NCBI RefSeq assembly: GCF_000813725.1
Contig: NZ_JWLD01000002.1
Coordinates: 298,531-362,530 of the forward strand
Length of the DNA stretch: 64,000 bases
Source: Leisingera sp. ANG-Vp
GTDB lineage: Bacteria > Pseudomonadota > Alphaproteobacteria > Rhodobacterales > Rhodobacteraceae
Reading direction: 5' to 3'
Shown: piece after piece, positions 38,007-47,535 of the stretch
Position numbering within the stretch: the first letter of the stretch is position 1
How the letters are laid out: each line of letters opens with the position of its first letter
Program-made: the position numbers and the translations under genes
Notes under the pieces: model-generated
Told to the model about the DNA's origin: nothing
Seen by the model: only the letters and a program-made list of their open reading frames with translations
Database searches by the model: none

Positions 38007-39137
38007 ATGGCAGATATCCTTATTACCGAAGCCTCCAATTCCATTGCCGGCTTGGACTTTTCCACACTTTCGGCCGAAGATGCGGCCATTACATCCAGAA
38101 CTGCCACAAGTATCACCGCCACAGTTGAGCAGTTAACTGTCGTCTTTACCGGTGCCTTTACCTATGATGATAACGGCAACCCTGCCACTTCCAGCTTGCT
38201 CAACGCCCTCACCCTGATCAGCAACGGAGAACTGCTGATTGAAGCAACCGATCTCGGATTGACGTTTTCGGAACTTCAGTCCGGAGACCTTACTGCTGCG
38301 CTCGAGGCGGCAATGACCGGAAACGATACCTATACCTCCTTCTGGAACGACGGTGAAGTTATCTCGACGTACGCCGGCAATGACACTGTTCAGGCCGGAT
38401 CGGGGGACGACACGATCCAGGCAGGCGACGGACATGACAAGGTAAATGCCGGAGACGGCAACGATGCCCTTTCGGGCGGTTTCGGACGCGACCGGCTCTC
38501 GGGCGAGCGCGGGAATGATGAAATCTTCGGAAATCACGACGACGACGTTCTGCTGGGAAAGCATGGCAATGACACGCTGAATGGCGGCAACGGCGATGAC
38601 CAGCTCTTTGGCGGCGCAGGCAGGGACTGGCTGTTCGGCACAGCAGGTGAGGATTTCCTGGACGGCGGCGCACACCACGACCGGCTGTCGGGTGGCAGCG
38701 AGAACGACATCCTGAGGGGTGGCACCGGAAATGACACCCTGCGGGGAGATGACGGCAATGACTTTCTTTCCGGTGGCTCCGGCTCTGACAAGCTGAAAGG
38801 CGGCAACGGCAATGACAGGCTCAAAGGCAATTCTGGCAGCGACACGCTGTTTGGGCAATTCGGCGACGACAAGCTGACCGGTGGAAGCCACGCCGACGTC
38901 TTTGTCTTCAACACCGGTGGCGGCGACGACACCATCACCGATTTCGAGGCCGGACTCGATCAGATTCAAATCGCAGGCGGCGCCTCAGGGCTCGGGGATC
39001 TGACTTTCTCTGTGCAGGGCAGTGACGTACTGGTAAGCTTTGCAAACACCACCATCCTGGTCGAAAACACCAATCTCGCAGCACTGCAGGATGCGGACAA
39101 TTCCTGTTTTAAGCCTCTGCGACCCAATAGTTTCTAG
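38007..39137 (+). CDS. RTX calcium-binding repeat protein, C-terminus frameshifted
   Basis: A 376-residue secreted-type protein with a non-repeat N-terminal region (about 1-115) and about twenty RTX nonapeptides of GGxGxDxLx form that bind calcium after type I secretion. The last 60 residues parallel the second RTX protein until DADN, where this protein reads SCFKPLRPNSF and the paralogue ends FLF. A single missing base near 39100 explains this: restoring it gives NFLF and a stop at 39110-39112. The start is uncertain (no ribosome site at any ATG); 38007 fits the promoter and the homologous N-terminus, with alternatives at 37941 and 37884. Confidence 0.8.
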   Translation: MADILITEASNSIAGLDFSTLSAEDAAITSRTATSITATVEQLTVVFTGAFTYDDNGNPATSSLLNALTLISNGELLIEATDLGLTFSELQSGDLTAALEAAMTGNDTYTSFWNDGEVISTYAGNDTVQAGSGDDTIQAGDGHDKVNAGDGNDALSGGFGRDRLSGERGNDEIFGNHDDDVLLGKHGNDTLNGGNGDDQLFGGAGRDWLFGTAGEDFLDGGAHHDRLSGGSENDILRGGTGNDTLRGDDGNDFLSGGSGSDKLKGGNGNDRLKGNSGSDTLFGQFGDDKLTGGSHADVFVFNTGGGDDTITDFEAGLDQIQIAGGASGLGDLTFSVQGSDVLVSFANTTILVENTNLAALQDADNSCFKPLRPNSF

Positions 39138-39142
39138 TTATG

Positions 39143-39165
39143 GCACGCCTCCGGGCGTGCCTTTG
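39143..39165 (+). terminator. Terminator after first RTX gene
   Basis: GCACGCC / GGCGTGC, a 7-bp stem with a TCCG loop, followed by CTTTGCTTC, close behind the RTX stop. Confidence 0.7.
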
Positions 39166-39379
39166 CTTCTGCATCCATCCGAGTGTGATACGACCGGAAG
39201 ACCGGTCACGCAGAAGAACTCCCCCTGAGAGAATCCTCAACCTGGTACAGCCAAAGTGTTGCATCCTTGCCGCAACAAGCAGAACGGGAATTCCCTACCT
39301 TGATCAAAACCGAAACGGTTAATAATTGGCTTTCTATCGAAAATGATTTGCATCACCTGTTAACAACCAAGGAAAAGGC
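39166..39379. other. Intergenic spacer between the RTX genes
   Basis: A fairly A+T-rich 214-nt spacer after the terminator. It likely contains the promoter of the second RTX gene (TTGGCTTTCTATCG and a TTTGCAT-type element near 39330-39350), but no element is clear enough to assign. It ends in AAGGAAAAGGC, the ribosome site of the next gene. Confidence 0.35.
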
Positions 39380-41341
39380 ATGGCCGTTTTTACAGTCAAC
39401 AACTCCGACGAAACTTGGTCCGTTCGAGATCTCCAGTCCTACCGGATCATTGGCGCAGTCCCCGGCACTGTAAACAGCGGCCTGATCGAAGTCTCCGGCA
39501 CCAACAGTGCAGGCCAGCCGGTCCGTGCGGTGGTAACAGGCAGCTTCGGGTCAACCGGTTTTTCCGTGTTTGGAACAGTCAACTCAATCACGCTTGACAT
39601 CAACGGCACTACCGCTATCTCTGCAACCGGCCTGGATGCCTCTTTTTCAGCCTATGGCGACACGTCTTCAGGCGAGTTCGTCACGGACGCTACCCGAGGC
39701 GACGACCGCTTCGAAATCAACTCTTCCTCCGGCGGGTTCTGGGATGCCGGCGCAGGCAACGACACGATCAACGCGGGCAGCGGAAACGAGACGGTTGACG
39801 GCGGCTCAGGAACCGATCAGCTGAATATCAGCGCCCAATACTCGGAAGCAGAAATCAGCCTCAGCCATGACAGGTTCATCATCGCGACCTCCCAAGGCCG
39901 GGACCAAGTGAATGGTGTCGAACTGATCAACTTTTCCGACCGGGGAATCGGCGTCTACGAAGGGGGAAGTGGCCAGGACCAGCTGACCGGCGATACCCGC
40001 TCTGGCAGAACAGACGATCTTATGCGGGGCGGCAACCGTAACGACACGCTGTCAGGACGGACAGGCCAGGATACCCTGTACGGAGACAGCGGCGACGATT
40101 CCCTGTCCGGTGGCGACGGCAACGACCTGCTGGATGGCGGTGTAGAAAACGACGAACTGCACGGTGGAAAGGGCCTGGACACCCTGTTCGGCGGAAGTGG
40201 CCGGGATACCCTTTCCGGCGGCGACGGCGAAGACCGGTTGCATGGCGGGGACCAAACTGACCGCATGTTCGGCGGCAACGGCATCGACAGTCTTTTTGGA
40301 GAGGGCGGCGACGACCAGCTATGGGGCGGCGACGCCGGCGACAGTCTTTTTGGAGAGGACGGCAACGACCGGCTATGGGGCGGCGACGGCGGCGACCGGC
40401 TGAACGGCGGCGCCGGCTCTGACCGGTTGGAAGGCGGCGCGCAAGGTGACTTTCTGATCGGCTCGCTTGGCGTCGACACACTTTTCGGCGGCCAAGGCAA
40501 TGACACCCTTTATGGCGGCAATGATAACGACCGCCTGTGGGGCGGCATTGGCGAAGACCAGATGCATGGCGGCGCCCATCACGACTTCCTGAACGGCTTC
40601 ACCGGCAATGACACGCTGGCCGGCAATGGAGGCAATGACTCGCTTTATGGCGGTGCCGGGAACGACAGCCTGCTTGGCGGCCTCGGCAATGACCTGCTTG
40701 ATGGCAGTGCCGACGACGACATCCTGGGCGGTTTCACCGGCAATGACACCTTGTTTGGCGGCGAGGGCACTGACTCCCTGTTCGGCGGCGATGGCGCCGA
40801 CCGGCTGTGGGGCGGCCAGGGCAATGACCTGATGGGCGGCGGCAACCACGATGACACCTTGAACGGCGGCAACGGCAACGACACGCTGGCTGGCGGAAGC
40901 GGACACGACAGCCTGCAGGGCGGCGGTGGCAATGACCGCCTGCAGGGCGGCGGCGGCCGGGACTTTTTGGGCGGCGGCGCAGGCGATGACGTTCTCGCGG
41001 GCTTTTTCGGAAGCGATGCCCTATTCGGCGGTGCCGGCAACGACACCCTGTTCGGCGGCGGCAACAATGACACCCTGCGCGGCGGCGGCGGCGATGATCA
41101 GCTGTATGGCGGCGCCGGCGCAGACACCTTTGTCTTCAGCGATGATGATGGCGACGATGTCATGCATGGCTTCTCCGCCGGCCTGGACGTGATCAAGATT
41201 GTCAATGGTGCCTCGGACCTTGGAGATCTGACCTTCACCACGCAGGGCAGCGATGTGCTGGTCAGCTTTGCAGACACCACCATCCTGGTCGAAAACACCA
41301 CTGTCGCGGCACTTCAGGACGCAGACAACTTCCTGTTCTAA
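39380..41341 (+). CDS. Large RTX calcium-binding repeat protein
   Basis: A 653-residue secreted-type protein. Residues 1-210 are non-repetitive beta-rich sequence with an early short RTX patch (about 118-140: [20 protein letters not shown]). About forty nonapeptides follow (about 215-605), and then a C-terminal segment beginning [18 protein letters not shown] and ending DADNFLF, resembling type I secretion signals with a terminal hydrophobic motif. A 54-nt exact-period internal duplication lies at 40286-40393. It is a paralogue of the preceding gene. No catalytic domain was seen, so a surface, biofilm or S-layer-like role is possible. No type I transporter is present in the window. Confidence 0.88.
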   Translation: MAVFTVNNSDETWSVRDLQSYRIIGAVPGTVNSGLIEVSGTNSAGQPVRAVVTGSFGSTGFSVFGTVNSITLDINGTTAISATGLDASFSAYGDTSSGEFVTDATRGDDRFEINSSSGGFWDAGAGNDTINAGSGNETVDGGSGTDQLNISAQYSEAEISLSHDRFIIATSQGRDQVNGVELINFSDRGIGVYEGGSGQDQLTGDTRSGRTDDLMRGGNRNDTLSGRTGQDTLYGDSGDDSLSGGDGNDLLDGGVENDELHGGKGLDTLFGGSGRDTLSGGDGEDRLHGGDQTDRMFGGNGIDSLFGEGGDDQLWGGDAGDSLFGEDGNDRLWGGDGGDRLNGGAGSDRLEGGAQGDFLIGSLGVDTLFGGQGNDTLYGGNDNDRLWGGIGEDQMHGGAHHDFLNGFTGNDTLAGNGGNDSLYGGAGNDSLLGGLGNDLLDGSADDDILGGFTGNDTLFGGEGTDSLFGGDGADRLWGGQGNDLMGGGNHDDTLNGGNGNDTLAGGSGHDSLQGGGGNDRLQGGGGRDFLGGGAGDDVLAGFFGSDALFGGAGNDTLFGGGNNDTLRGGGGDDQLYGGAGADTFVFSDDDGDDVMHGFSAGLDVIKIVNGASDLGDLTFTTQGSDVLVSFADTTILVENTTVAALQDADNFLF

Positions 41342-41370
41342 ACCCAGACAAAACCACGGGTTTCTGGCAA

Positions 41371-41396
41371 AGGCGCGCCTCCGGGCGCGCCTTTTT
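41371..41396. terminator. Terminator between second RTX gene and DUF3179 gene
   Basis: AGGCGCGCC / GGCGCGCCT, a 9-bp stem with a short TCC loop, followed by TTTTT on the plus strand. It may also act on the convergent DUF3179 transcript. Confidence 0.8.
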
Positions 41397-41414
41397 CGTT
41401 GCCGGATTCCGAGC

Positions 41415-42377
41415 CTACTTGAGCATCCAATTGCCGTCTGGCCAGAAGGCATGGAATGCGAAGGCAAACATCACGTCATGCGGCACGTCCAGCCCTGCCT
41501 GGTCCCGCACCCGGACCGAGCCGATATCGCGGCCGCCAGCCAGCGTGCGGCTGTCCAGTGCCGAGGCCTGCCCGGCCCGCCAGCTCAGCATCAGGCCGGC
41601 TTCCCGGATTTCCCCCTCCCGGGCCAGCCGCGTCAGCGGCCAGGCCCGGCTGCCGACGCGCACCACCCGGTCCAGCGGCGACAGCCCGTGCGGCGGCGGG
41701 GCGCCGTCGTACAGAAACGGCCAGTCCGACGTGTCATAACCACGGTACGGATTGCGCCCGTAGCTCCGGTTGTAGCCGGGCTGCGCCATCACCAGGCCAT
41801 CCGGGTTGCGGGCGGTGAACTCTTCCCAGCTTTCCACCCAGCTCGGCAGGCTGGCCAGGCGCTGGCCGCTCATCTCGCCGACGATGCCGGTGCCAAGCGC
41901 CTGCTGCCACCAGCTTTGCGTCTCGCGGTCATACATCACCATGTCGGAGTAACGCAGCTTGCCGGTGACCCCGAAGCTCAGCACCCCTGCTTTGGTGCGC
42001 CGGTCGAAGGTCACCGCCGAATTGCACAGGGGGCAGTAGGTGACCGCCACCGGCACACCCGCCACCTCGTCATTCACGATCTCATGCCAGGTCAGGTAGC
42101 GCAGCGGATAGGCCCGCGGCGCGGCCCCCTCGATCTCCAGGGTTATGACCGGCTCGCGCGGCTTCAACCGACGGTCCTTGCCGGCCTCCAGGAACTGCGG
42201 CCTGTCCAGGGCCGGGATGCCATCTTTCGGCACCCCGCCGGAGCGGATCTGCTGCCAGTCGGTTATAAGCGACTGGCTGAAATCCGTCTTTGGCCATTCG
42301 CGCTTCCAGTCTGCGGGTCCGGCCAGCACCGGCCATGGAAGCAATACAGCGGCACTCAGCAACAAGCGTTTCAGCAT
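41415..42377 (-). CDS. DUF3179 domain exported protein
   Basis: A 320-residue protein with a signal peptide (MLKRLLLSAAVLLPWPVLAG) and a DUF3179 domain covering nearly the whole mature part. The family hallmark is VTYCPLCNSAVTFDR with a CxxC pair, along with PLRYLTWHEIVND and SWWQQALGTGIVGEM. Function is unestablished; it is probably periplasmic. The ATG after GGGGAGACTGTTG is preferred to a frame opening 39 codons earlier. It is divergent from the next hypothetical gene by about 210 nt. Confidence 0.92.
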   Translation of the reverse strand: MLKRLLLSAAVLLPWPVLAGPADWKREWPKTDFSQSLITDWQQIRSGGVPKDGIPALDRPQFLEAGKDRRLKPREPVITLEIEGAAPRAYPLRYLTWHEIVNDEVAGVPVAVTYCPLCNSAVTFDRRTKAGVLSFGVTGKLRYSDMVMYDRETQSWWQQALGTGIVGEMSGQRLASLPSWVESWEEFTARNPDGLVMAQPGYNRSYGRNPYRGYDTSDWPFLYDGAPPPHGLSPLDRVVRVGSRAWPLTRLAREGEIREAGLMLSWRAGQASALDSRTLAGGRDIGSVRVRDQAGLDVPHDVMFAFAFHAFWPDGNWMLK

Positions 42378-42586
42378 CAACAGTCTCCCCGCTGCACCCA
42401 GTATTAGAAAGACCGCAGCAGAGGGAACAGTGGGAAACACGCGCTTGTGACGACAGTTCAACGAACCCTTTGCGATCCGTCTGGACAGAGGCACTTGTCT
42501 ATGCAGGCCTGGCCGCGGCTTGATTTCCCAGGCCCGTTTCAGGCATTGATGCTGAAAATCTATTGTTAAAGCATTGGAGAAACAGG

Positions 42587-43117
42587 ATGCCTATTATCCT
42601 CGGCGCCTTGGCAGTTCTTGCGGCTGCCTATTTCTGGTTCATGCGCGCACGCAACGCCGCTGCAGCGGCAAACGATATCCTTGACGCGGCCAAGGACGTT
42701 CGCCTTGCAGCGCGCCGCTTTGGCTTCCGGCGCCGCAGCGACGTGCATCCGGCCGAAGGCATCGAAGATGACCGTGTGGCGCTTGCTGGCCTGGCTGCAA
42801 GCCTCCTGGAGCTTCAGGACTATCCGACAGCAGAACAGAAGGAGGCACTGGTCCGGGGCCTCAGAGATCAATTCAGCATCCCGCACAGCGAAGCAGAGGA
42901 ACTGGCGGTTCTCGGCCGCTGGATCATGCAGCAATGCGGGAGCCCTGACCAAGCCGTCACGCGGCTGACGCGGCGCCTTTATAAGCTGTCGCAGCAAACC
43001 CGCTTTGCTGCGCTGGCTGAAATACTGAAGGGCATTGCCAAATTCGGTGACGGCAGCCTGTCGGACAAGCAAAAGGCCGCGCTGGGAGAAATCGCACGCG
43101 GCCTTCGCATCCACTGA
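42587..43117 (+). CDS. Hypothetical membrane-anchored protein
   Basis: A 176-residue protein with one N-terminal transmembrane helix (PIILGALAVLAAAYFWFM, residues 2-19), then a helical, soluble cytoplasmic-type domain with a TerB-like feel (PTAEQKEALVRGLRDQF, SEAEELAVLGRWIMQQ). Not assigned to a named family. The ATG is preceded by GGAGAAACAGG. It converges on the secreted cyclophilin gene; the end contains a short AAACCC/GGGTTT hairpin. Confidence 0.7.
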   Translation: MPIILGALAVLAAAYFWFMRARNAAAAANDILDAAKDVRLAARRFGFRRRSDVHPAEGIEDDRVALAGLAASLLELQDYPTAEQKEALVRGLRDQFSIPHSEAEELAVLGRWIMQQCGSPDQAVTRLTRRLYKLSQQTRFAALAEILKGIAKFGDGSLSDKQKAALGEIARGLRIH

Positions 43118-43131
43118 AACCCGGATCGGGT

Positions 43132-43680
43132 TTATTCGGTGACGGTCACCTTGGTCATCGTGTCGGGCTGACCGATCACCGAGCCGTTCGGCCCGGCGCC
43201 GCGCTTGATCGCGTCAACCACATCCATGCCTTCGGTCACCTTGCCGACAACCGTGTACTGGCCATTCAGGAAATGGCCCGCATCAAACATGATGAAGAAC
43301 TGCGAATTGGCGCTGTTCGGGTTTTGCGACCGCGCCATGCCGACCACTCCGCGGTCAAAAGGCAGGTCCGAAAACTCAGCCGGCAGATCGGGACGGCTGG
43401 ACCCCCCGCGCCCGGCATAGCTCATGTCGCCACCAAGCTTGCCGAACTCGACATCGCCGGTCTGCGCCATGAAATCCTCGATCACACGGTGGAACACCAC
43501 GCCATCGTACTGGCCTTCAGCAGCCAGCGCAGTGATTTGCTCCACATGCGCAGGCGCGACATCCTCGAACAGGTCGATTTTGATGGTGCCATTGGCTTCG
43601 CCCTCGACCTGGATTTCCAGGCCGGCGGCAAAACCCGGCCCTGCAGCAAGCAGGGCCAGCGCTGTCAGCGTCTTACGCAT
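43132..43680 (-). CDS. Exported cyclophilin-type peptidyl-prolyl isomerase
   Basis: Cis-trans isomerase of prolyl bonds, 182 residues. A signal peptide (MRKTLTALALLAAGPGFAAG) directs it to the periplasm. The cyclophilin core has VVFHRVIEDFMAQTGD, NPNSANSQFFIMFD and HFLNGQYTVVGKVTEGMDVV. It overlaps the stop of the cytoplasmic cyclophilin gene by 8 nt; the ATG is chosen over a TTG three codons upstream. Translation coupling with that gene is likely. Confidence 0.93.
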   Translation of the reverse strand: MRKTLTALALLAAGPGFAAGLEIQVEGEANGTIKIDLFEDVAPAHVEQITALAAEGQYDGVVFHRVIEDFMAQTGDVEFGKLGGDMSYAGRGGSSRPDLPAEFSDLPFDRGVVGMARSQNPNSANSQFFIMFDAGHFLNGQYTVVGKVTEGMDVVDAIKRGAGPNGSVIGQPDTMTKVTVTE

Positions 43681-44179
43681 CCGCAGCAACCTTGACCGAG
43701 ATCATGCGGTCCGGGTTCGCAGGCGGCTCGCCGCGGGTGATGGCGTCCACATGCTCCATGCCTTCGATGACACGGCCGTAAACGGTGTACTGGCCGTTCA
43801 GGAAGTGGTTGTCCTTGAAGTTGATGAAGAACTGCGAGTTGGCCGAATCCGGGTTGGCGGAACGGGCGGCGCCCAGGGTGCCGCGGTCGTGCGGCAGCTT
43901 GGAGAACTCGGCCGGCAGGTTCGGCAGATCGGAGCCGCCGGTACCCGCCATGCGGATGTTGAACCCGTCTTCCATGTCGCCGTTGGCCACATCGCCGGTC
44001 TGCGCCATGAAGCCGTCGATCACGCGGTGGAAGCAGACATTGTCGTATTCACCGGCACGGGCCAGTTCCTTCATCCGCTCGCTGTGCTTCGGTGCCACGT
44101 CGGGCAGCAGCTCGATAACAACATTGCCGTCTTTCAGCTCGATGATGACGGTGTTTTCGGGATCTTTAATCTCGGCCAT
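43673..44179 (-). CDS. Cytoplasmic cyclophilin-type peptidyl-prolyl isomerase
   Basis: A 168-residue cyclophilin without signal peptide. It starts MAEIKDPENTVIIELKDGN behind an AGGAGGGCCAG ribosome site. The core includes VCFHRVIDGFMAQTGDV, NPDSANSQFFINFKDNHFLN and VYGRVIEGMEHVD. The open frame extends far upstream, but the ribosome site and homology fix this start. It forms a two-gene unit with the exported paralogue, giving one foldase for each compartment. Confidence 0.95.
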   Translation of the reverse strand: MAEIKDPENTVIIELKDGNVVIELLPDVAPKHSERMKELARAGEYDNVCFHRVIDGFMAQTGDVANGDMEDGFNIRMAGTGGSDLPNLPAEFSKLPHDRGTLGAARSANPDSANSQFFINFKDNHFLNGQYTVYGRVIEGMEHVDAITRGEPPANPDRMISVKVAADA

Positions 44180-44318
44180 CTGGCCCTCCTGTCGTCGAAA
44201 TTTGCACAGATAAGTAAGGGTAGCGCCACCAAATGCCAAGGGAGCATTGACTGATACGCAAAAACCCCCGAAACAGCGCCCGGATTTGACTGCATATTCA
44301 CCATAGGGGGCTCTCAGG

Positions 44319-45509
<1,191 letters not shown>

Positions 45510-45533
45510 GGCCCGCTGCAACAGACCTGAACC

Positions 45534-45574
45534 GAGAAACGCCCCGGAATTATCCGGGGCGTTTCTCGTTCCCT
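45534..45574 (+). terminator. Terminator after pgk
   Basis: A perfect 15-bp stem (GAGAAACGCCCCGGA / TCCGGGGCGTTTCTC) with a 4-nt loop and a GTTCCC tail. It is symmetrical and may serve the convergent mini-MCP gene too. Confidence 0.85.
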
Positions 45575-45623
45575 GCGGCCCGGTTCCGCCCGTACGCCTC
45601 TCAATTCATTTGCGGTTTAGCCG

Positions 45624-46301
45624 CTAGACGCTGATTTGGTTTCTCAGGTCCTGCACGGTTTCCTTGGCGGACTTGCTCAATTCGCGGATCTCGGTGGCAA
45701 TAGTGCTGAAGCTCCGCCCCGCATCCCCTGCCCTCGCCGCCTCCAAAGAGGCGTTGAGCGCGATCATGAACACCGTCTGGCTGATCTTCTCGATCCGGTC
45801 CATCGTGTCCGCAACAACTTCGGCATTGCGGGCAACCTCCTGGCGCTCTTCTTGCATGGTGAATTCCAGTGCGCGGCCCACCCCGGCCACGATGCTGTTC
45901 AATCCTGCCAGCAGGTCATTTGCCACAAAGCTGGAAAACCCCTTCACCCGGGCATCATCAAATATCTGACCGGGCTGAACGGATTGCTCCAGCTGTTTGG
46001 CCTCTGTCAGAAATCTGCTCAGCAGCGCCTCCTGATCGGGCGTTACCGCACGGACCTCGCTCAAGGCTGCATCGCAAGCCTCAGGCAGCCGCTGCTTCCT
46101 TTGCTCCGGCAAAAGCCGGGCGGCAATCTCTTCAAATTCCTCAATCGCGCTCCCCAGCTGGCGCCGAGGTTCGCTGTTCTCTCCAGCGTCCAGCCTGCAC
46201 AGAAGAAGCAGCATCACAGTCCGGTGGGACAGCATGCGCATCTTGCCGCTTTGATTGATCAGCTGGCTCAGGAATGCTTCTGCACTTTCGGTTTCACTCA
46301 T
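45624..46301 (-). CDS. Mini chemoreceptor: PilJ-type N-terminus plus short MCP signalling tip
   Basis: A 225-residue soluble protein. Residues 15-27 (INQSGKMRMLSHR) match the start of the PilJ/NarX-type helical sensor domain, which covers about 10-110. From about 125 comes a methyl-accepting chemotaxis signalling domain with the CheA-contact tip FMIALNASLEAARAGDAGRS (178-197), cut short soon after with no long return helix and no methylation region visible. No transmembrane helix or HAMP domain is present. It follows the globin gene by 36 nt on the same strand, suggesting a two-protein sensor. No che genes lie nearby. Confidence 0.82.
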   Translation of the reverse strand: MSETESAEAFLSQLINQSGKMRMLSHRTVMLLLLCRLDAGENSEPRRQLGSAIEEFEEIAARLLPEQRKQRLPEACDAALSEVRAVTPDQEALLSRFLTEAKQLEQSVQPGQIFDDARVKGFSSFVANDLLAGLNSIVAGVGRALEFTMQEERQEVARNAEVVADTMDRIEKISQTVFMIALNASLEAARAGDAGRSFSTIATEIRELSKSAKETVQDLRNQISV

Positions 46302-46337
46302 AAAACACCCGGCTTCTGCCTCTCTCCCCGGCGCCGG

Positions 46338-46781
46338 TCAGGCGACGCTGGTCGATCCCTCACCCGCAGAACCGGCAATCATCACCTTGGCCACAAGGTC
46401 CAGCGCGCCTCGCCAGGCCTTCTCATGGGCGCTGGTCCAGGTGTCTTTCAGATTGCTCTGCAAGGTTTCGATCAGAACATCGGCAACCACCGCGTAATGC
46501 GCCGGTTCCACCCCGTAGCCCGCATGGCGCGCGCCCAGCTTCTGAAGCGGGGCGGCAAGATCTTCCGGATGTTTCAGGCCATTGACCGCAAAGGCCAGCG
46601 TCTTGCCCAGGACCTGGGCCTGGCCGCTTATGTCGTCCGGAAACATCGGCCTGACCTGCGGCGCCCATTCAAACAGCCGCTGATAGAATTCCAGCGTCAA
46701 GGCATCCCCCAGGGCCGTAGCGGCGGCAAAGCTCTCCTGAACAAGAGCGGCTTCGGCGGCGGCATCGGTTTTGTCTGGCAT
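46338..46781 (-). CDS. Single-domain globin
   Basis: A 147-residue haem-binding globin of the flavohaemoglobin/Vitreoscilla type. The proximal histidine is His86 in LGARHAGYGV; Tyr33 in FYQRLF fits position B10, and Phe47 in RPMFPDD fits CD1. No reductase or other domain follows. The fold should bind oxygen or nitric oxide. It is the first gene of a two-gene unit with the mini chemoreceptor, so sensing rather than detoxification is plausible. Distal-site residues were not assigned with confidence. Confidence 0.9.
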   Translation of the reverse strand: MPDKTDAAAEAALVQESFAAATALGDALTLEFYQRLFEWAPQVRPMFPDDISGQAQVLGKTLAFAVNGLKHPEDLAAPLQKLGARHAGYGVEPAHYAVVADVLIETLQSNLKDTWTSAHEKAWRGALDLVAKVMIAGSAGEGSTSVA

Positions 46782-47054
46782 GGCAGGTACTCTCCCCGGC
46801 TGAACACGCGAACTATCTGGCGCGCTTAACAGCGCTTGGGCAGGGTTTCACAGTTTGGTTTACGACTGGATAACTTGCGCACCCCGGCTTGCAGCTTCCC
46901 TCTCATCTCTGGCGAAGGCAGCCCCAGGAAAAAGATTTCCCTTGTGGACAGTTTTTCGATTCACAAGCGGCCCCTGTTGTGGCATTATTGAAATAGACGC
47001 CGGGAAACGGCGCAAAAACAAAAACTTAAGCAGTAACATACAGGCACTTCCAAC

Positions 47055-47354
47055 GTGACCCGAAGCAACCGCCCGCCCTTGGGCGCCATCGCCTTCTTTG
47101 CAGCCGCCTTCGCGCTCAGCGCGTATTTCACCTTTGCTGCTGTGCAGGGCGACTTCGGTCTGTTCCGGAGGGTCGAGATCCAGGCCGAGGCAGCAGAACT
47201 GCGGCAGGATCTCGGCCGCCTCCAGTCCCAGACCGCGGAAATGGAAAATCTCACCCGCCGCCTGTCCGACGATTACCTCGACCTTGACCTCCTCGACGAA
47301 CAGGCCCGTTCCGTGCTCGGCCTCGTCCGCGCAGACGAGATCGTCATCCGCTGA
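47055..47354 (+). CDS. Septum formation initiator (FtsB/DivIC) family protein
   Basis: A 99-residue bitopic protein: short basic cytoplasmic start, one transmembrane helix (about residues 9-30) and an extracytoplasmic coiled coil (VEIQAEAAELRQDLGRLQSQ) ending DLDLLDEQARSVLGLVRADE, the FtsB-like pattern. It would join FtsL and FtsQ at the divisome. The start is GTG; no strong ribosome site is visible. It precedes pdhA by 181 nt, a neighbourhood often seen in alphaproteobacteria. Confidence 0.9.
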   Translation: MTRSNRPPLGAIAFFAAAFALSAYFTFAAVQGDFGLFRRVEIQAEAAELRQDLGRLQSQTAEMENLTRRLSDDYLDLDLLDEQARSVLGLVRADEIVIR

Positions 47355-47490
47355 AGGCGTTTTCCGGTCCTTTATGCCGCGCTTGCCCACTGGCAGCGTG
47401 GCATTTTTGCGTTTTATGAGCGGATTTTTACGTCAGAGGAACCCCGCGGCAGAATAACACTATTCAGCCGGGCCAAAACCCGCTATCAGT

Positions 47491-47508
47491 TTGTTTAACA
47501 CTAAACTA
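47491..47508. promoter_or_regulatory. 18-bp palindrome upstream of pdhA, shared with lpdA
   Basis: TTGTTTAACACTAAACTA ends 27 nt before the pdhA start and closely matches the palindrome before lpdA. Position near the start codon fits repression or an overlap with the promoter -10 region. Confidence 0.55.
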
Positions 47509-47535
47509 TCTAGCCTTCAGGGGGAGCCGACCACC

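Noticed and set aside
40280..41130. Regularly spaced repeats in the RTX region considered as a CRISPR array
   Set aside because: The repeat period is 27 or 54 nt, in frame and coding GGxGxDxLx, with no spacers or cas genes.
45636..46829. A 397-codon plus-strand frame opposite the globin and mini-MCP genes
   Set aside because: The minus-strand products match known folds, while this frame does not.
46782..47054. The 273-nt gap between the globin gene and the FtsB gene searched for RNA genes or FNR/NnrR sites
   Set aside because: No TTGAT-N4-ATCAA-type site, tRNA fold or convincing coding frame was seen; it probably contains only promoters.
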